This document shows positions 1 to 15,483 of a stretch of DNA of 64,000 nucleotides, piece by piece. A program made the translations under genes and the position numbers. The stretch comes from Allacma fusca (lineage: Eukaryota; Arthropoda; Collembola; Symphypleona; Sminthuridae), in assembly GCA_947179485.1 (NCBI GenBank), contig OX359246.1, forward strand, positions 46,479,632 to 46,543,631, read 5' to 3'. The notes below the pieces were generated by a model. That model was not told the origin of the DNA, searched no databases, and was given only the letters and a program-made list of their open reading frames with translations. Within the stretch, counting starts at the first letter, position 1, and every line of letters begins with the position of its first letter.

Positions 1-1556
1 CTATAATGTAGATATATGTAAACGGGATCTGTATATACATATAAGATCATTTTTGTATATTGTGCACATTCAACGAGCAACCATCAATCATGGGACCACC
101 TTGAGTTCTTGGTATCAAATGGAACACGTTCTACACAGCGTCGTCGTACGTACGGGCAGCCCATAAATGAGAGACAAATTTTTTATGGAGATTACACTAA
201 AACTGTTTTTTTTTGTCTATAGGCACAGTGTGCAACATTCCTGTACTGACCTTATGAGTCTGATTGTGAGTAATAGCTCTTGTGTTTCACTCAAATCTGT
301 ATTTCTACAGTCATAATGAGAAGGTCAGCTGGGCACTTTCCGGACGACAAATGATAAGAGAAAATCACCCCATCAACTGCAAATCTTGAGAAGTTTAATG
401 ATAGGAGCAATTACTATTCCTTCACGCCTCTACAAATTCTTGATGCTGTAAAATTGTATAGTTTCCGTGCTAAATTTTAACGATGGTCATAAAAACTTTG
501 AGGGAAAATTTATTAAATCATGGATGAGCAAATGACCTTAAATTGCAACAAATCTTCACAAATAACAAGAAATGCATATGTACGCATTCGGAGGTGCATT
601 CCAATCAGAAAAAGGCCAGCCAGTGCATTTTTCAAACTATAGATACTTGAAAAATAAAGGCGGGGAAATTTAAACACCAAGGAGCAAACAAACCAATTTC
701 AAACACACCTTCAAGATTTATATCCATTTAAGTGGAACTTGACTAACGGCCCTGGTTCGTGGGTTCCTGGACGGCACACGTGGTGTACATGCTGAACAAA
801 GCGCGCAGTATTTATACAACAAGCAACCAAAAATACAACCGTTCTTAATTTTCATTACATAATCAAATATCAAGTAAAATTCTAAAATAAATTTCGTGAG
901 CAAAACACTGGAAGTAAAACTGAGACCACACAATAAAATAAAGTAAAAAGCAAAATTAAAGCCAGCAACACATGTACGTAATATTAAATGCCACAGCAAA
1001 TAAATTAAGATAAAGAAATGAGGTACATCCGACCATAAAAACAACGTTAATAAAATATACATTGAGAGATAAGGGTTAAAAGCAAACAAAATAATTGAGT
1101 ATTAATTGGTCTACTTAAATCAGCGCTGTGTAAACAAACGACAGTCACTTTAATTAAATGAAGACAAAAGGGTTCAGAAATGGCTACATAGATCAATCAA
1201 TCACTAGCAAAGAATAATGGAACGTTTTCAGGGAACTGAAACAATAATAATTCAGATGAATTCTTTGACCGACCTTTGAGCCCCAAAGAAAATGTTACAA
1301 GATCTCTGGAACCCGTGGAAAGGATTTAGTAATAGTGGGTTTGTAGTTCTTAAAAAAGACAATGGTACGGTTGTAGGTGTATGTTTGGGGTTGACTCGCA
1401 ATAAACACGAGAGGAGACCGGACGTTTTAAATCAACACGAAAGATAAATGATGTTTGAGATAAAAATTAGCCAAATAAGATACAGCCTCACAATAAGATA
1501 CAAATGATAATTCTTATATTGAGAGTCACTCAGTTGATATTTCTATCTGATTTCAG
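1..1556. other. upstream intron sequence of the collagen gene
   Basis: No gene was recognised here. The stretch is AT-rich and, because the first exon seen (1557) begins inside the TSPN domain in phase 0, it is best read as intron. The start of the TSPN domain and the signal peptide must lie before the window. A possible acceptor near 224 opens onto frames that soon stop or show no similarity. Confidence 0.55.
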
Positions 1557-1975
1557 ATCTCTCCAAGCGTCACTTCCTCCCAACATGTGATTTCTTTGTT
1601 GTACACCGATGTGGCGAGCCATTTGGTAACCCAAACCCTGGTCTCCTTTGAAGTACCCACCCTGACGAGGAAATGGACAAAGTTTGCCATTAAGGTCCCA
1701 TTGAATATTAATCAATTTAAATACCCATTCCCATATTTACCATATTTCCTCTCTCATCCCATGCCGCAGACTTTAAATACCTTTTCTTGTAATTCAGTCA
1801 TGCAATAAGTTGTTTTTTTTCTCTGTAGGTTGTAGGAGATGACATAACGTTGTACTTAAACTGCCAGAAGCACTCCACTGAGAAAGCATATCGAAACCCC
1901 AAGGAACTGGTCTTCGACACTGCGTCCACTCTCTACATTGGCCAAGCTGGTCCGCTCCTTAAAGGATACTTCCAG
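1557..1975 (+). CDS. Mp: collagen XV/XVIII TSPN (laminin-G-like) domain exons
   Basis: Two exons, 1557-1694 (46 codons) and 1829-1975 (49 codons), both phase 0. The first ends WTKFAIK and the second begins [12 protein letters not shown], the core strand pair of the thrombospondin-N/laminin-G-like fold. TLYIGQAGP follows in the second exon. The last residues, KGYFQ, join GAIQELKLY from the exon at 23492, which is the typical end of this domain in types XV and XVIII. The donor at 1695 (gtccca) is weak; the one at 1976 (gtaagt) is strong. The amino-terminal part of the domain is missing from the window. Confidence 0.82.
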
Positions 1976-4694
1976 GTAAGTTGTCACAATTCAGGCCGTT
2001 AATCTCCCCTTGTATAAACCATCAGCTCAGTCAGCCTTTAAGTTCGTATGGAAATTCATGGCTTGTCCTCAACTCTCAAAAGCGGTTCTGGATTCATGAA
2101 AACATCCCTCAGTTTTTACTGTGGACGGTCTTCCAAAAATGCATTTATATTGCCAGAGCTCTTCCCTCCACTCGACAGTTACGACCATTGTGTGCAAAGA
2201 CAACAAAACTAATAAATTCGTCAGGACGAACACACCTTCTTCCTATAAAAATCTTAAGCTCTAAAGAACATGTCATAGTTTCCATTAGTTTTTTTCCTCT
2301 TCAGTGTGGAAGTCATCAAAAACCAAGTTGTACTTTGTATATGGACGCAGGTCATGTCATATAGTCAGAGACAAGGATTACTAATTGATAATTAAAGCCG
2401 TCATTGATTTCCTTACAGTGATTTCCACTTGACCAACGAGGCCCCATAATAATGTAAGGTCCCACTTATCATACTGTAGTGCCCTTAGGGGAGTTCTTCC
2501 TGGATTAGTTGCTAATGAGGCTGTAACTAGTTCCAGCATGTCTCACCTCATCTATTGTAATCATTGAACATGTACAAACAACCAATTTAACTCTGTAATC
2601 AGGCTCTTGACAACTTGATGGCCGGGTCAATTGTTCCTCCGACCATAAAGTCAGCATGGGATATTGGGAGTGGGCACATAATCCCTCCAAAATTATTACT
2701 ACTATTAACATTCTAGCTTAAAAAAAATTTTTTTTAATGGTACCTGTAATTTGCTTCTGGGCGATTAGAGAAAAACTACTGTGTATTTTATAGTCAAGAG
2801 TGAATACAGTTAATCAGAGTTTATTACCAGATTACATCACTCTCTGGGACACTAGTTAGTGTCTGAGCATCAGAGATTTTCGTACGCTCATAAAGTTGCA
2901 TTTAACAAGGCTCTTAATGAATGCATTTGTTTAATTTTTTCTCATCCTGTTTTTTATATAATTTTTATATTACTTTTATTTTTTATGATTTAGAAGCCTG
3001 GGCAGAGATTATTGCTCAAAGTTCTTTTATAAAGTGAATTCCACACGGATTTCACCTATTCATGAAAATCCTGTAAAATTGTGGGCATTTATTGGGTCTT
3101 GTAAAATATCTGTATACTGTAAATGCGGATGGTGGGAAATTCGAGGATGTAAAAATTACACGGGGCATTGTAATATAGCACGAGTAACCCACAAGATACG
3201 CATAGCGTTACTTTCTACGATCCTTGTCTCCCATGTTCCGCAGATTCCCGTTTGGTGGCTCCCAAAGCCTTTTGGAAACAACATGGAAAGTGTAACAAAT
3301 TTTGCAATGTGTATACGCTTAATAAACGCTCTATCTACTTCTTTTTACATTGTTTGTAATATATTTCCAAAATTCGGGTATAATTTAAAAAAAATGTAAT
3401 CGGTAGTTTATGTGGACAGCTGCTACGATTGCTAAAAGATTTCTTTTAATGTCCAATAATTTATAAAAACATGAATGCTGAATCTCATTTGGGTTCAAAT
3501 ACCTGCGTAGAGGTTATACATTATATGGAAGTAGAAATATTATTTAACAAATATATGGATTTATTGTGTCTTTTTAGATACAAGGTTAGAATACGAAAAT
3601 TTCCAGAAGCCGTATTCATGACCTGTAAGTACTTCAAAACCGCTAATTGCAGTAATCCTCTGGAAAGCTCATTCCCTGAGTGTTCGTATAAGGACACTTT
3701 AAGACTGCAACAGTTCTGGGTCCCAGTTAAAATGCAATGCTTCCCACACTCAAATGCGCTTATTGTTTGTTACTTCTTTGAGGAAGTGCATTGGAAAGGA
3801 GCTTACTCTGAGTACACGAGCTGTAGTCCTCCTCCTCCTCCTACGGGAAAAAGAGGAACAAGTGTGAGTATAAACAAGTGCTTGTAGTTTTTGTATATCT
3901 ATGTATGCGCTCAGAGTCAGGCAGTGCCAGATCCTACAAAGTATTTAGCCTCTGCATATATAGTAATAAACAATACATAATGCAAGAAAATCCTTGCTTA
4001 TTATTAATGAAATTACCCAGGCTTGAAGAAGACCAGCTCCGGCTGTCTCCAGTCGGATGGTAAAAGCCAGGAGGATTTATTAGCCGTCAAAAGCAACATC
4101 ACTTGTGGATCACTTAGTCTCTCTCTCTCTCCCTCTTCCTCTCCATCTCCAGTCATTCCCTATCCCTCCCAAAGGCTCCGAGTCACTTGTGCTCTAATTA
4201 GTAGTGTTCCCAGGAAAACCGCAATTCCTCCGCGGAAATTCCCAGGATCCATTTAAAATAATCACCCAAGTTACATATGTACATCATCCCATAAGTTTTC
4301 CACGATTCCTGACTTCCCCAAGCAAAAATCATTCCCAGAAATTATAAAAGACAATATTACCTGTCAAAATTCCAAAGAGTATCCTAAATGCTTGTAACTG
4401 AAGAGAATTAAGTGTAAATATGAATCTTAAAGGGGACATATGTTTCTTCAATGAGTTGTGGATACTACGTAATAAAACTGCATGCGTTTTTTCCCTCTCA
4501 CATCTGGTTTGGAAGGGATGCTCACAATAAATTTCCTTGTTTATTTTTTTCCTTCAAAGAGAGGATCCCATATAGTTCTCAACTCTCACTCTTGAACCAT
4601 ACAAACTTTACAAACCCATTCCCTTTGCTGTTATTAGCCTCACTCCTTAAATGTATTTCCATACTTATACCCCCCGACAATTCGCTTAGCACCC

Positions 4695-4728
<34 letters not shown>

Positions 4729-7700
4729 CCAACAAGCTTTATACTTAATCTCATTGAACTGGAAAGCCAGCCCAATAATTACCATGCAGACTTGTTCCTA
4801 TAGATATGTATCTATACTTCCTATATCAAACAAAGATCCCTATATATACTCTCAGCTCTCGAACCATTGTCCACATTTAGCAGCACTAATATCCCAGTAA
4901 TTTTTTGTGACACTCCTTTTTTTTTACAGTACATACAGAATCCTGTACTTGCTCTGTGTAAGATCACCCCTTTAAAAAAAAACAAGGGATTTTTTTCGGA
5001 ACTACTATCCTTAAGAGAAGAATTATTCCTGCATTGTTGTAAATATGGGAATGGACATCGTAATAGTTTTTGCAGTGTGTAGATACATATGTATCTATAG
5101 AGCTAATGCTATTTTAATGGAGTGTCTTCCAGAGCAAGAGTCTACTGTAAATCCCTCGCCCACAGAAGTTCCCTTCCACCATGCAGATTTTCCCCGGGTG
5201 GTGTATCTTGTATCTATCTGTATTTGAAAGTTTATAGAATCGGTTTATAGACGTTTATTGTGAAAGTTAAACTTGTGTCGGGCGTATTTTGTATGCCACA
5301 CAAATACACGCTAATAAAATAGGTTGAGGAAAGTAAGTTCAGAGGGATGGAGGAGCGGGATGGGAAGGCACAAGGCATGCATATGTACATCCACACAAAC
5401 ATCCACACAAAAACACACACATACACAAACACTCACAAACACACAGGGCAGGCCTTAACAATAACAGGAATACCCTAGCCCTAGTGACTGTTATTTATCC
5501 CTGAATTCCCTCTCAATGTTTCCTATAAATTCTCTTCATTAATGCCAAATTAGACTTTAGTACAAGTATTTAATTGAAAGGAGCAGGAGGGGAAAGACTC
5601 TATTTTTATGTATATAATACTTCCCTTATATGTAGGCCCATGGAGCCTCAAACCAGGCTCTTTACAGTAGTGTTACAAGACAATCTCTAAATCTTCGTAC
5701 TGTTTCTCCTCTTCATTCTCAGCTCCTCTCGTGTCTCTTATCTCTGTATTATTTCCTCGGGTAAAAAACGTGTAGACTTTTGAAGGGAGCCTCCTCTTGC
5801 GTTATTCATTCCGTATCTTATTTTGATTTGAATTTCTAACCTGACCTAAAGGTAAGATATTTCCCCACGTTTCCTTCTTCCATTAGTTAGCCTCAGCAAG
5901 CATATAGCAACAACTATCTCTGGTGTCTCAACCTCCTTCCCTGCAAGCTTCCGTCTGCCAAGTCTTAAGGAGTTACTTTGATTTTGAAGGGCTGTTAGTT
6001 AGCTGGGACTGGTTTAGCACGCTTTTCACTTCCCTCTATGCATTACTGTTCTGACTTAAGTCCTGTACAAAAATAGCACTCGGGACCAGCCTCCAGATAA
6101 GATGAAATTTTGCTGCATATTATATATGTAGGTAATTAGTACACTATGTAAATACTTATCTGTACATACTGAGCAAACTGTATACAAAAATGCAGTCCAT
6201 ATATTATAATTAATAAGCGTACAGTGCAAAAGTAGGTCCTCAAATACAAGGAGGATTATCCAGCCATGGAGTATGAAGCAGGGAAATAAATCTGTGTTTG
6301 TGCTTGTTAAACATGGTAAAAACAATCCTGGAGGACCCGAGCTGGACGTATGTACATATATGGATGCACATAATTAATAGGTATGTACAACCGCTGGGAA
6401 TATTTTGGGTCACGGAGCCGCCAACTACAGAAGTATTTCCTAAAGTATTTCAACTTTTTAATACTTCTCATGAGGTTGTGGGGGGGGGGGGAACTGCTGT
6501 GGGCGGCATGCAAAACTCAAAGCTTTGCGGAAGACTGCGCTATTCCCGTTGGTAAACCTGAGGAGATACAGTGTGTGAGTGTAAAGTGTAAAATGTACAC
6601 ATGCCTGGACAACACTTTGGTATTTAATTCCACGTCAGACCCAAAAACAGGGCCAGACCCATGGAAGTCAAGGAAAAAGTTAAAACGTGACTCTGGGCCC
6701 AACCAGAGTGCCCAGGACGAGTCCTGTGGATACATACATATAATTATACATATGTACAGTAGTATATTGTGTGTGTGTGTGTGTGTGTGTGGGATGGGAA
6801 TTAAATATGCGCTCACATGGCCGTGGTTAACGTCGGAATGTAATTCATTTCCATAAACCCTGTGTGTCCCTCACACAATAACTCCCTCAACTTGGAAGTA
6901 ATCTACAGAGAGACGAAATGAGATTGGAAGAATAAATGCCAAGGGAAAAAAACGTGACCTGCTTAACATGCAAAATCTTACAAACAAAAATTATCCTTCA
7001 AAGGAATCCTACATACATACATGCTCCAATCAGAGCTATTTGTTTGTGTGGATTATTATCCCTGTATATAATCTTATCGTCTGCTCTATTTTTTTCTCCT
7101 GGCTAAAATGTAGTGTGCTTGTAATGTAATATTAATTATTATTAGCTCTGACGTTAAATCTAGTAGGGAAAAATTATGGAAGGAATCAGAGAGTATACGG
7201 CGGAGGATTTAAAAAAATGAGTTATGAGGGGGAAGATTCCAGATTCTGTAGATTTCCGACAATTAATTTGTAAATGTAGATTCTTCATGGGCTGGAGCCT
7301 GTAGGGAAGAGTAATGAGGGGAAAATAGGGAAATTAAAAATTAATTTCAACTGCAATTCCACCCCGCCCTTCCCTTCGCTTGGCAATACTTAAGGCATTA
7401 AAAAAATGAGATGAGTTCTCAAGAATAGGAATTGAGAGTGGAGAGAATAGGACGTGAAAATTGGAGTGGTGTTGGGAGCTATGGATGTATAGGCTCGGAT
7501 TCATTCCGGAGAAATGTGTAGTATCTAATGATGTTGTACATGTTGCAGAGGAGATATAGTCGTGTATACATTCACACTTGTATCCATATATTTATAGATA
7601 GATACCTACTTACACAATCATCGGAGCAGTATGCAGCCGGAGCATAATGCAATAAAGACATTTTTTTTATTGCCCCGTATGCCATGCTCTACGTGCTTTC

Positions 7701-10700
7701 TCTCTATCCCAAGCTTTCACTATATACGCCCTTGCTCCTGCTCTTTCTCTCTCTCTCTCTCTGTGTGTGTGTGTATATGAGGGGCCAGGAGGAGATAGAG
7801 AGAAAGGAGAAAGGGAAAAAGTGAAAGGAGTGAGGGAATGTTTACCAGCGATGAGTGACAATTTAAGAGGGAAAGCTGATTGTTGGTGGTACAAAGATTT
7901 TTCTCAAGGGTTAAAACATGATGTTGACGTAATATAATAATGGAGATTATAATGGTGCTGGAGAGTGAGTGTGTAATTGGTAAAAGTTGAGGGTCACATT
8001 TCATTTCAGGAGTTTCTCGGTCCTGCGGTTCCTTTCCGTCTCTTTATGGTTTGTTGCACAATCAAGTCACTCTACCATCCACTTGGTCTTCTCTTTATCT
8101 TCTTTCTTCTCCTTTCCCATACTCCCCAACTTTTTTTTTCTCTCTTCCCACAAAACACCACACAGACACAGACACACACACACACACATATACTGTCAGG
8201 GCTGATTGTGAGATACATATCCACATATTATAATTGCATATAGGGAGAGCCTCCCTATTTTTTTTCACCCATATAATTTCTATCTTGTACCTCTCTCCTG
8301 GAAGCATTGTGCCTTGCCCCTGCAAATAATAGCCTTTTAGTACCGCATCAAGTAATGAGTCTTTTTCCGTTTCCCAAAAAAAATACTCCCTCTCCTCCGA
8401 AAAGACTGAGACTGTCCTCGGGTCCCAATACAGTAGGACGGCATTCATGACCCCAAGCATCCTCCAGAAATATCAATGATAACCATTTCTAAGCCTTTTT
8501 AATCCCTCTCCCCCCACTTATTTCCCATAGAAATCTCTCACTAGTTTTAATTCTTCTTCAAGTCTACTTCTCAAATTGAAACTTTCCCCTTAGGATCATT
8601 CAGCATCCAGTTCTCTATCTACGGATCAGATCCTTCATTTCTCCGGAGAGATAAGATGTATAAGATAGCCGGATGTATAAGAGTTAAATGCATAATTATA
8701 AGTATTTTCTTTGAGAATCATCCTCAGACTTTCCTTATCTTATCTAACTCCGTATCATTGACGGCTTGACGGTTAAGAGCGACTCCGAACATGCTCAAAT
8801 ATCTATTGCTAAATCCTTTGAGTTTTGAAGGGGGGGGGGTGAAAAAAGTGAAATCCTTCTGAGTGTGAGACTGAGCCTGTCATCATTTAATTGTGCTAAG
8901 GAATCTGTCCCGGATGATATTTAAAATATCTTCAGCTCTCTGCCTTGCTCAGTTTTGCTTCTTACACTTGAGCCCCCTGCACTATATGGGGGATAGCTGA
9001 TGGCATGTGTTATTTACAGATACATTATATACCTATACCTATAGATACATGGATGGCTACTTGGCCCTGAAAACAAGCATGTCTTTATTGGACAGAGAAA
9101 TCAAACTCAGAGGAATTGAACATTCCTGTGTGACTCCCACATCGATTTTTTGTTTGTCCTGTCCAACATCACTGTCCTCTTGGAGTGGCCTGGTTCTGTG
9201 TCATTCCTCAATTATTACTGAATTTCGGACATAGCCTTCAAGCCTACTGACAATTCCGCTGTACTTGTCCCTCGAGCTGCTCAATATCTCAATCACTCTC
9301 AAAACTAGGGAGTTTTGTCCTCGATGAGTTCCTCTACGTCCTCAACGACTGACCCAAAGCTGGGAATTTGTAGGGGATTTTTTTTTTATATCAAGGGAAA
9401 TTTTTGTAGTCTTGAACTAAATACGAGGCAATTACTGGATTTGAATGGGTAAATACCTTCCTGATAGCTTCTCTCTGACTTGCTTTCATTGGGACTTGGA
9501 GGAATGCTGGAATGGGAGCAATATTTAGTGACTATATAGAAAACAGAACTGTGTGAGACCAGTCTTTGGTCTAGTCCAGGGAACAATGATACTCGGAGAG
9601 AAAGAGGAGGGGAAAAAGGAGAGTGATGAGAAGAGTTGGGTGAAACGTGTGTGTTTGTGTCTATGTATAGGTATATGAATGTGTGTGTGTGTGTGTGTTT
9701 ATGTGTAGAACGGGTTATGTGCATACGGATCTCCAAGCCAGAAGAAGCACACTTCTGGCTGTCCGGGTATAAAAATATGTAATGATTCCATTCTCAGGAC
9801 ACAAGAGTTGGGTTGAATGCAGGGAAAGGAGCAGATCGTTCCGAGAGAGAATTCCATTCAGATTTCTTTCGCCACAAGAGAAAGCTACACTCAGGGAGTG
9901 AGACTCAGTGTCATATTCAGAACTCGGGAGTTCCCAACAACTTCCCCAGCCAGTGTCTTCCTCCCACATTTATTCCAGGCATTAGGAAGTTGTATGTAGA
10001 GCTAGTAAACAACGTTTATTAGTGAGTCTTACACAAGTACCAAGATCATTACTCTCACAACCCAAACGTGGTCACATGGAGCAGAGACAATCTTCAATGC
10101 ATCGCTGGGAACTAATTAGATCCCTCTGATTTGTGGTACCGTCATTCTTTCAAGGGGAAAAAGAGGCTCATAGTCTTACAATTCTTTCCAAGTCAGGCAA
10201 ATAAGGAGAGAGAGGAAAGTCCTGTGTGTGTGTGTGTGTGTGTGTGGGCCTGTGTTTGGGCCTGTGTCTGTGTGTGTAATCTTGAAACTGCCAAATGTTC
10301 ATTCCTGCTATCTAAGCAGAAAAAAAACTCTTCCATTTAATTATCCTCAGGCTTCTCCCTTCCTGTGAAGTTTCCCTCGAGTTTGATTCATCACCATATA
10401 ACAACAACAATTTCAGCGTATTTTTTCCATTGGGAAAACATTTCCCTCACAGCCATTTAAACTCGTCAGGGAAACAATAAAAACATTAAGACAATATCCG
10501 TAATAGAATTGTATCCTCTCAACTTTCCCTGCCTTTCCTGTAACACATACAAAAGAACTACTGGGGGAGGGAAAGTAAGGGAAGAAAATGATAATGTCAC
10601 TAAGGAAAAAATATCCCTTTTAAATCCGTGTAAGAATAAGTAACAAGACTAAATTTAATAGAAACTGAAATTCGAGTAGATATTCGGCGTCCTCAAATTT

Positions 10701-11684
10701 TGGTGAGAAGCCCAATAGTACAGTTGAAGGTGGAAAGGGAAATTGTGGGAGGAAAAAAAGACTCGTAATTGGAATTCATAAAATATGGCGGCATTTCAAA
10801 AGGTTTATTTACCTTAACGATAAGACCACTGAGCACTGGCTTTTTGTCTCGTGCCATTCATGCCCATTGTGGAATGGAGGTGAATGCTCCCCGGACTCAT
10901 CTATCTCCTTGAGTGTGAAGTGAAATGTTGAGTGTTGATAAGAGTTGGGACAGACCCGTTGGAAATGATGAGGGCGGCTGGGGGTAAAAAAAAAATAAAG
11001 TCAAGTCCTCTCAGTCAGAATTTCCCTTTGAGAGCTTCCAGCCTCCTCCTCCTCCTCCTTCTATGTACTTCTCCTGCATAACATTTACATAAAAAATAAT
11101 ACATTCTAGTGTATGACCATTGAAGAAAAAATCAAGGAACCACATGGCGGTGTCCATTTGGGAAGGAAAAGTGTGATAATCGGAAAGTGTGAGTTTAGGA
11201 TATAACCCTTGAACTTTTTTTCCCCTTTTTACTGTATGTGTGTGTGTATGTGTGTGTATGTGTGTGTGTGTGTGTGTGCGTGTGTGTGTGTTTAGCCAAA
11301 AAGGGGAAAAAGAGTAAGTGAAAAAGTGAGGGAAGGAGAGAGCTCAATTATGCATTATTGGTTTTAGTCGGTTAGTAATCTGTGGCTGTTTTTTATCCTC
11401 TCAGTACTTATTTTTCATCCTTAACTTGTTCCATGTGTTCTGCTGTCGGGATTTGATTTGGAATATGCTTGGACCTGACACTGTCCATTCTTCCCCACAC
11501 TCCCTCCCAGTATCATATCCTAGCAGACCCACTCACTTCATAGAGATTTTTCCCCGCTTCCGTCTCCAACTCTCCTCTTGATTCTCCTTCCAGTTCACTT
11601 GTGTGAATGTGTTGGGGAAATCGGTTCGTGTGGATTCTCCATGCCAATATCTTCTTTTTTCATGGTGCTCTTCTTCTCTTCTCA

Positions 11685-11763
<79 letters not shown>

Positions 11764-12505
11764 ACACACTCACTCACACACACACACACATACACACACA
11801 GAGGCAGCAGCATATATACAGCTCCTCTTATTCTTCTCCTCCATCCTTTTCAGTTTCAGTCTGGGTCTGGGGTTACTTCCAGTCTCTTTTTTTCCCTCTT
11901 CCACAACAGGCTTTTGATTCGATTTGAATTTTCCAAGTAGCTTCCAACTATAGTCCAAGTGGAGTGAATTTCCTCAGGACTTGTGTGTGCAAGTAAAAGT
12001 AAAGGCTCGGAGTTTTCTGTGCCACAAGTGAGAGAGTGAGCACCTTTTTTCCCTCTCCTGTAAAAGGACTTTTTCCCCCCTCCTCTGTAACAATACCCTG
12101 GCATTTGTCATCCTTTCTCTCCTTTTTTGTCTCCCTCCGTCCTCTGAAGAGGAAAAAATGAAGGAAGACATTCTCCTCCCTAAAAAAATTTTGTAGCTAG
12201 TTATTGCTGTAAGAAAAAAAAAATATAGAATCAAAAAGAGAAAATTGTCCTGGAGCAAAAGCAAAGGAGAGAAAAAAAGGAAGGGAAAAATTTCAAGTGT
12301 GAGAGTACCTATCTGTATAGTTACTATATCTTTTATAGATAGATACATAGATAGATATTACTCCAATAAATATGTAACTCTAAATGTGCTCGGGTATTCA
12401 TTGAGTGTCCTGGGAGGGATGGAGGAGATTCCTTATCCATGAGAGAGAGAAAGTTGTTGTTGTAATTTAAGATTGGATTCCAGAAAGAAAGGAAAAATAT
12501 GGAGA

Positions 12506-12538
<33 letters not shown>

Positions 12539-15447
12539 CGGAGAGGGTGTAAATCCCCAATTTTTTTTTCTTAAAAGCCAGAAATTCCTATAATGGAATT
12601 TATGAGTTTAACCTCGTCACCTTAAGGGGTCTAACGAGAACTTAACTACAATTTATTGCTCCCGTGTCATGTAAAATAACCTGGAATCAAGATATATCTT
12701 GGAGGGTTTCGGATCTAAAATACAACAATCCCGGGGTCCTATATGACAGTCCATGGACCCTATCCCCACACACCTACATAGGATCCTAGCATCATCCTCA
12801 AATGAGTCTTTACTCCCTACTTAGGGTAGATAGAGACTCCAGTGTGAGCATCGCTTTTCTTGTCAATTCTCATATAGAAAACGTCCCTTAAGAAAGATGT
12901 GAGTTGGGGAAGAGTTAACCGCCAACCGACGGCTTGTCCCCAGCAATTTACTACATCTCAAGGAGGGAAAAACAGCCTGGTGACATTCTCTCAAAGGTGA
13001 TCAATTAATAGTCTACGGCTGAATTTGTGAAACCTGGAAATTAAATAAATTCTTTCCCCGGCTTCGGTGTCCTCCAATAATAAATTCTACATCCTTGTCT
13101 TCCAAGAAGTTCACTCCAATTGTGAGTAATTACGTATCTACACTACACACTTAATTATCTACATCTGTAATTATACAAATCAATGCTAATGCTTCCGACT
13201 CTGTATGTACAACCTCCAGGGATCTATATAATTACACACTATCAAATAATTATTACATATCGAAACTTCCTATCAATCAAGCCAAAGACGCCGGCAGTGT
13301 TGTTAGTCGGATTAAACTGTGATTTTAAGTAACGGCTCTGTAAAGGTTTCCCTTTCCTCTCTCTCGAGAGAGACACTTCAAAATCTTTTTGCACCAGCAA
13401 CTCCGAGTATCTAACTCTATCACTTCAACCATAAACAATATCGGATGTGCATCTACAAACCTACATGTAGATAAATTTTTAGGCATCTATTTATATATAT
13501 AACTTGGCTCTTTAAGCATGAGCTCAGTTTTTTCTACCTTGTAAGCTCAGACCATGTGAGAGTGCTCAAGGAGAAGCGGAATATTATAGGAGGTTCCATC
13601 GTCAATGCAGAGAGTAGTCCTGCTATGAACAAGACTTCTATAATTACATACAGAGACAGTCTCTGGGTCTACTTCAAAGTGCAAGAGGTGAAAGCGTAGG
13701 GAAAGTAGATGATAAAAGACTGTTACACCTGATCTGGCAGTGTCAAATATCGTGAGAAAAATTGTGATGATCAAGTAAGAGATGCGGTGGCGGGAAGAGA
13801 GGGGGAAACTGACAGAATTGAGCTCTGATTGTCATGCGAGTGAATGAGCGGAAAAAGGGGAACATATAAAAACGAGATATCCCAGGAATATCAATAAAGA
13901 AACCATATCAAAAGTCAACTTTCTCCAGATGAAACTTTCCATGTGAATTCTGTAAGGATGGGAGAAAACCCCAGGACAATCCCTTATGCTGCAGAGAGCC
14001 CGAAAAATTCTCAAAATAAACTAAAACCAACACAACACAATTCCACGACGGAGAAAGAGATATTACAAAAGAACTGAGAATCAGAGTCATCCATAAAAAA
14101 AAAACTTTCTGGACTTATCAAAAACAAATGACTTATTTATCAATAATTATGTATCTGTATACTAATCAAAACTGAAACTAAGCATCTGCTAAAGTAACCC
14201 AATAACTTGAAACTGTACTTGTAAAGTTATACAAAAAATTGACACATAGTATGTGCTAAAACCTATAAGCAAAAAACTTTTAGTGCTAAAAATAACGGTA
14301 GTATAAAAAATTAAGGAAATAATCGGATCAAGAAGTTTTGCTGCTAAAAGTTAATTATTCAAGAGTAAAGTTCATTAGAATAATAGACCTGAAAAAAATA
14401 AATCCATATCTTTTTAATAAGAACATCAAGTGATACAAAAGTGACCCTTCACATGAACTTGACACTGTATAATATTTAAAGAAAAATCCCAAACTCTTAA
14501 CTCTATATAATTACGCATGAAGGATGTATAAAGGAGGAAAAAACAATTGCAAAGAGTACTTGTGATCATTATGGCTTTAGTGTGCTCAGCCCAGTCCAAG
14601 ATCTGGACAGTAGTTTGTACTTTGGGTGTAGGGATAGCATTGGTGCTCATCATCGGAGGAGCTTTGGGATGGTTCGATGACGGACCCGGCTACAAAATTA
14701 ACTGGCCGGAAAAAAAATCCGCCGCTGGAGTTTCACCCATTCAGTCCGACTCCAAAGTCCATAACAATTGGAATCAAAGCGTGAGTTTTTCTTCCAATTG
14801 TTCTCTTCAACTCTGTGGGTTTTATGCCGGGGAAACAATACACTGTGTATTTTTCTCTCCCCCCCCTCCCCTCAACCCTACCCCCCATCAAAATTGCATG
14901 TACTCAGATTTTACTACAGTAGTAGTCTCAACCAACGGTATTTTCTTTAAAACAAGCTTTGTTTTGGCACTTGCCTCCTTTATGTGTTTGTTGTTGTGTA
15001 GAAAGTGTTTTTGCAAGCTTGAACGCACTCACGCAAGGATATTTATTCCGCTTCTAACTCTACCATTATTTATCACAAAGTCTTCCTCGGAAGATACTCT
15101 CTGATTTATATGTCTTGAGCATCATTTCCACTCTCCATGCTCTGATTTCCCCCTCACTATTTCTCAGGTCAACATCAATGGACTTTTCTCTCCCTTGTGG
15201 GAGCGTTCACATGGGAGACTAATGTTGGGACCTGACCTTGAATTATCCCCTCTGTAATTTTGCACACATGAAAGGACATTAGTTTTGAAAGGATGACTCC
15301 CATAAGAATCGATCTTTGATTTATTTTGTCATTTCATAGAATTATATATAAAGCCCGTGAGAAAATTATTCCCGTCCCAGCCTTTTATTGCTCTCTGATT
15401 AGGCGTCAGGAGGATATATTTATGTTTGGGGTTTTGACAGAGCGAGT

Positions 15448-15483
<36 letters not shown>

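Noticed and set aside
3471..3887. 138-codon ORF with several Cys and a good donor (gtgagt) near 3863, considered as a collagen exon
   Set aside because: No similarity to the family, and with the acceptor near 3580 the phases do not fit the neighbouring exons.
11578..11940. Three overlapping plus-strand ORFs of over 100 codons
   Set aside because: They are translations of the (CT)n-(CA)n microsatellite.
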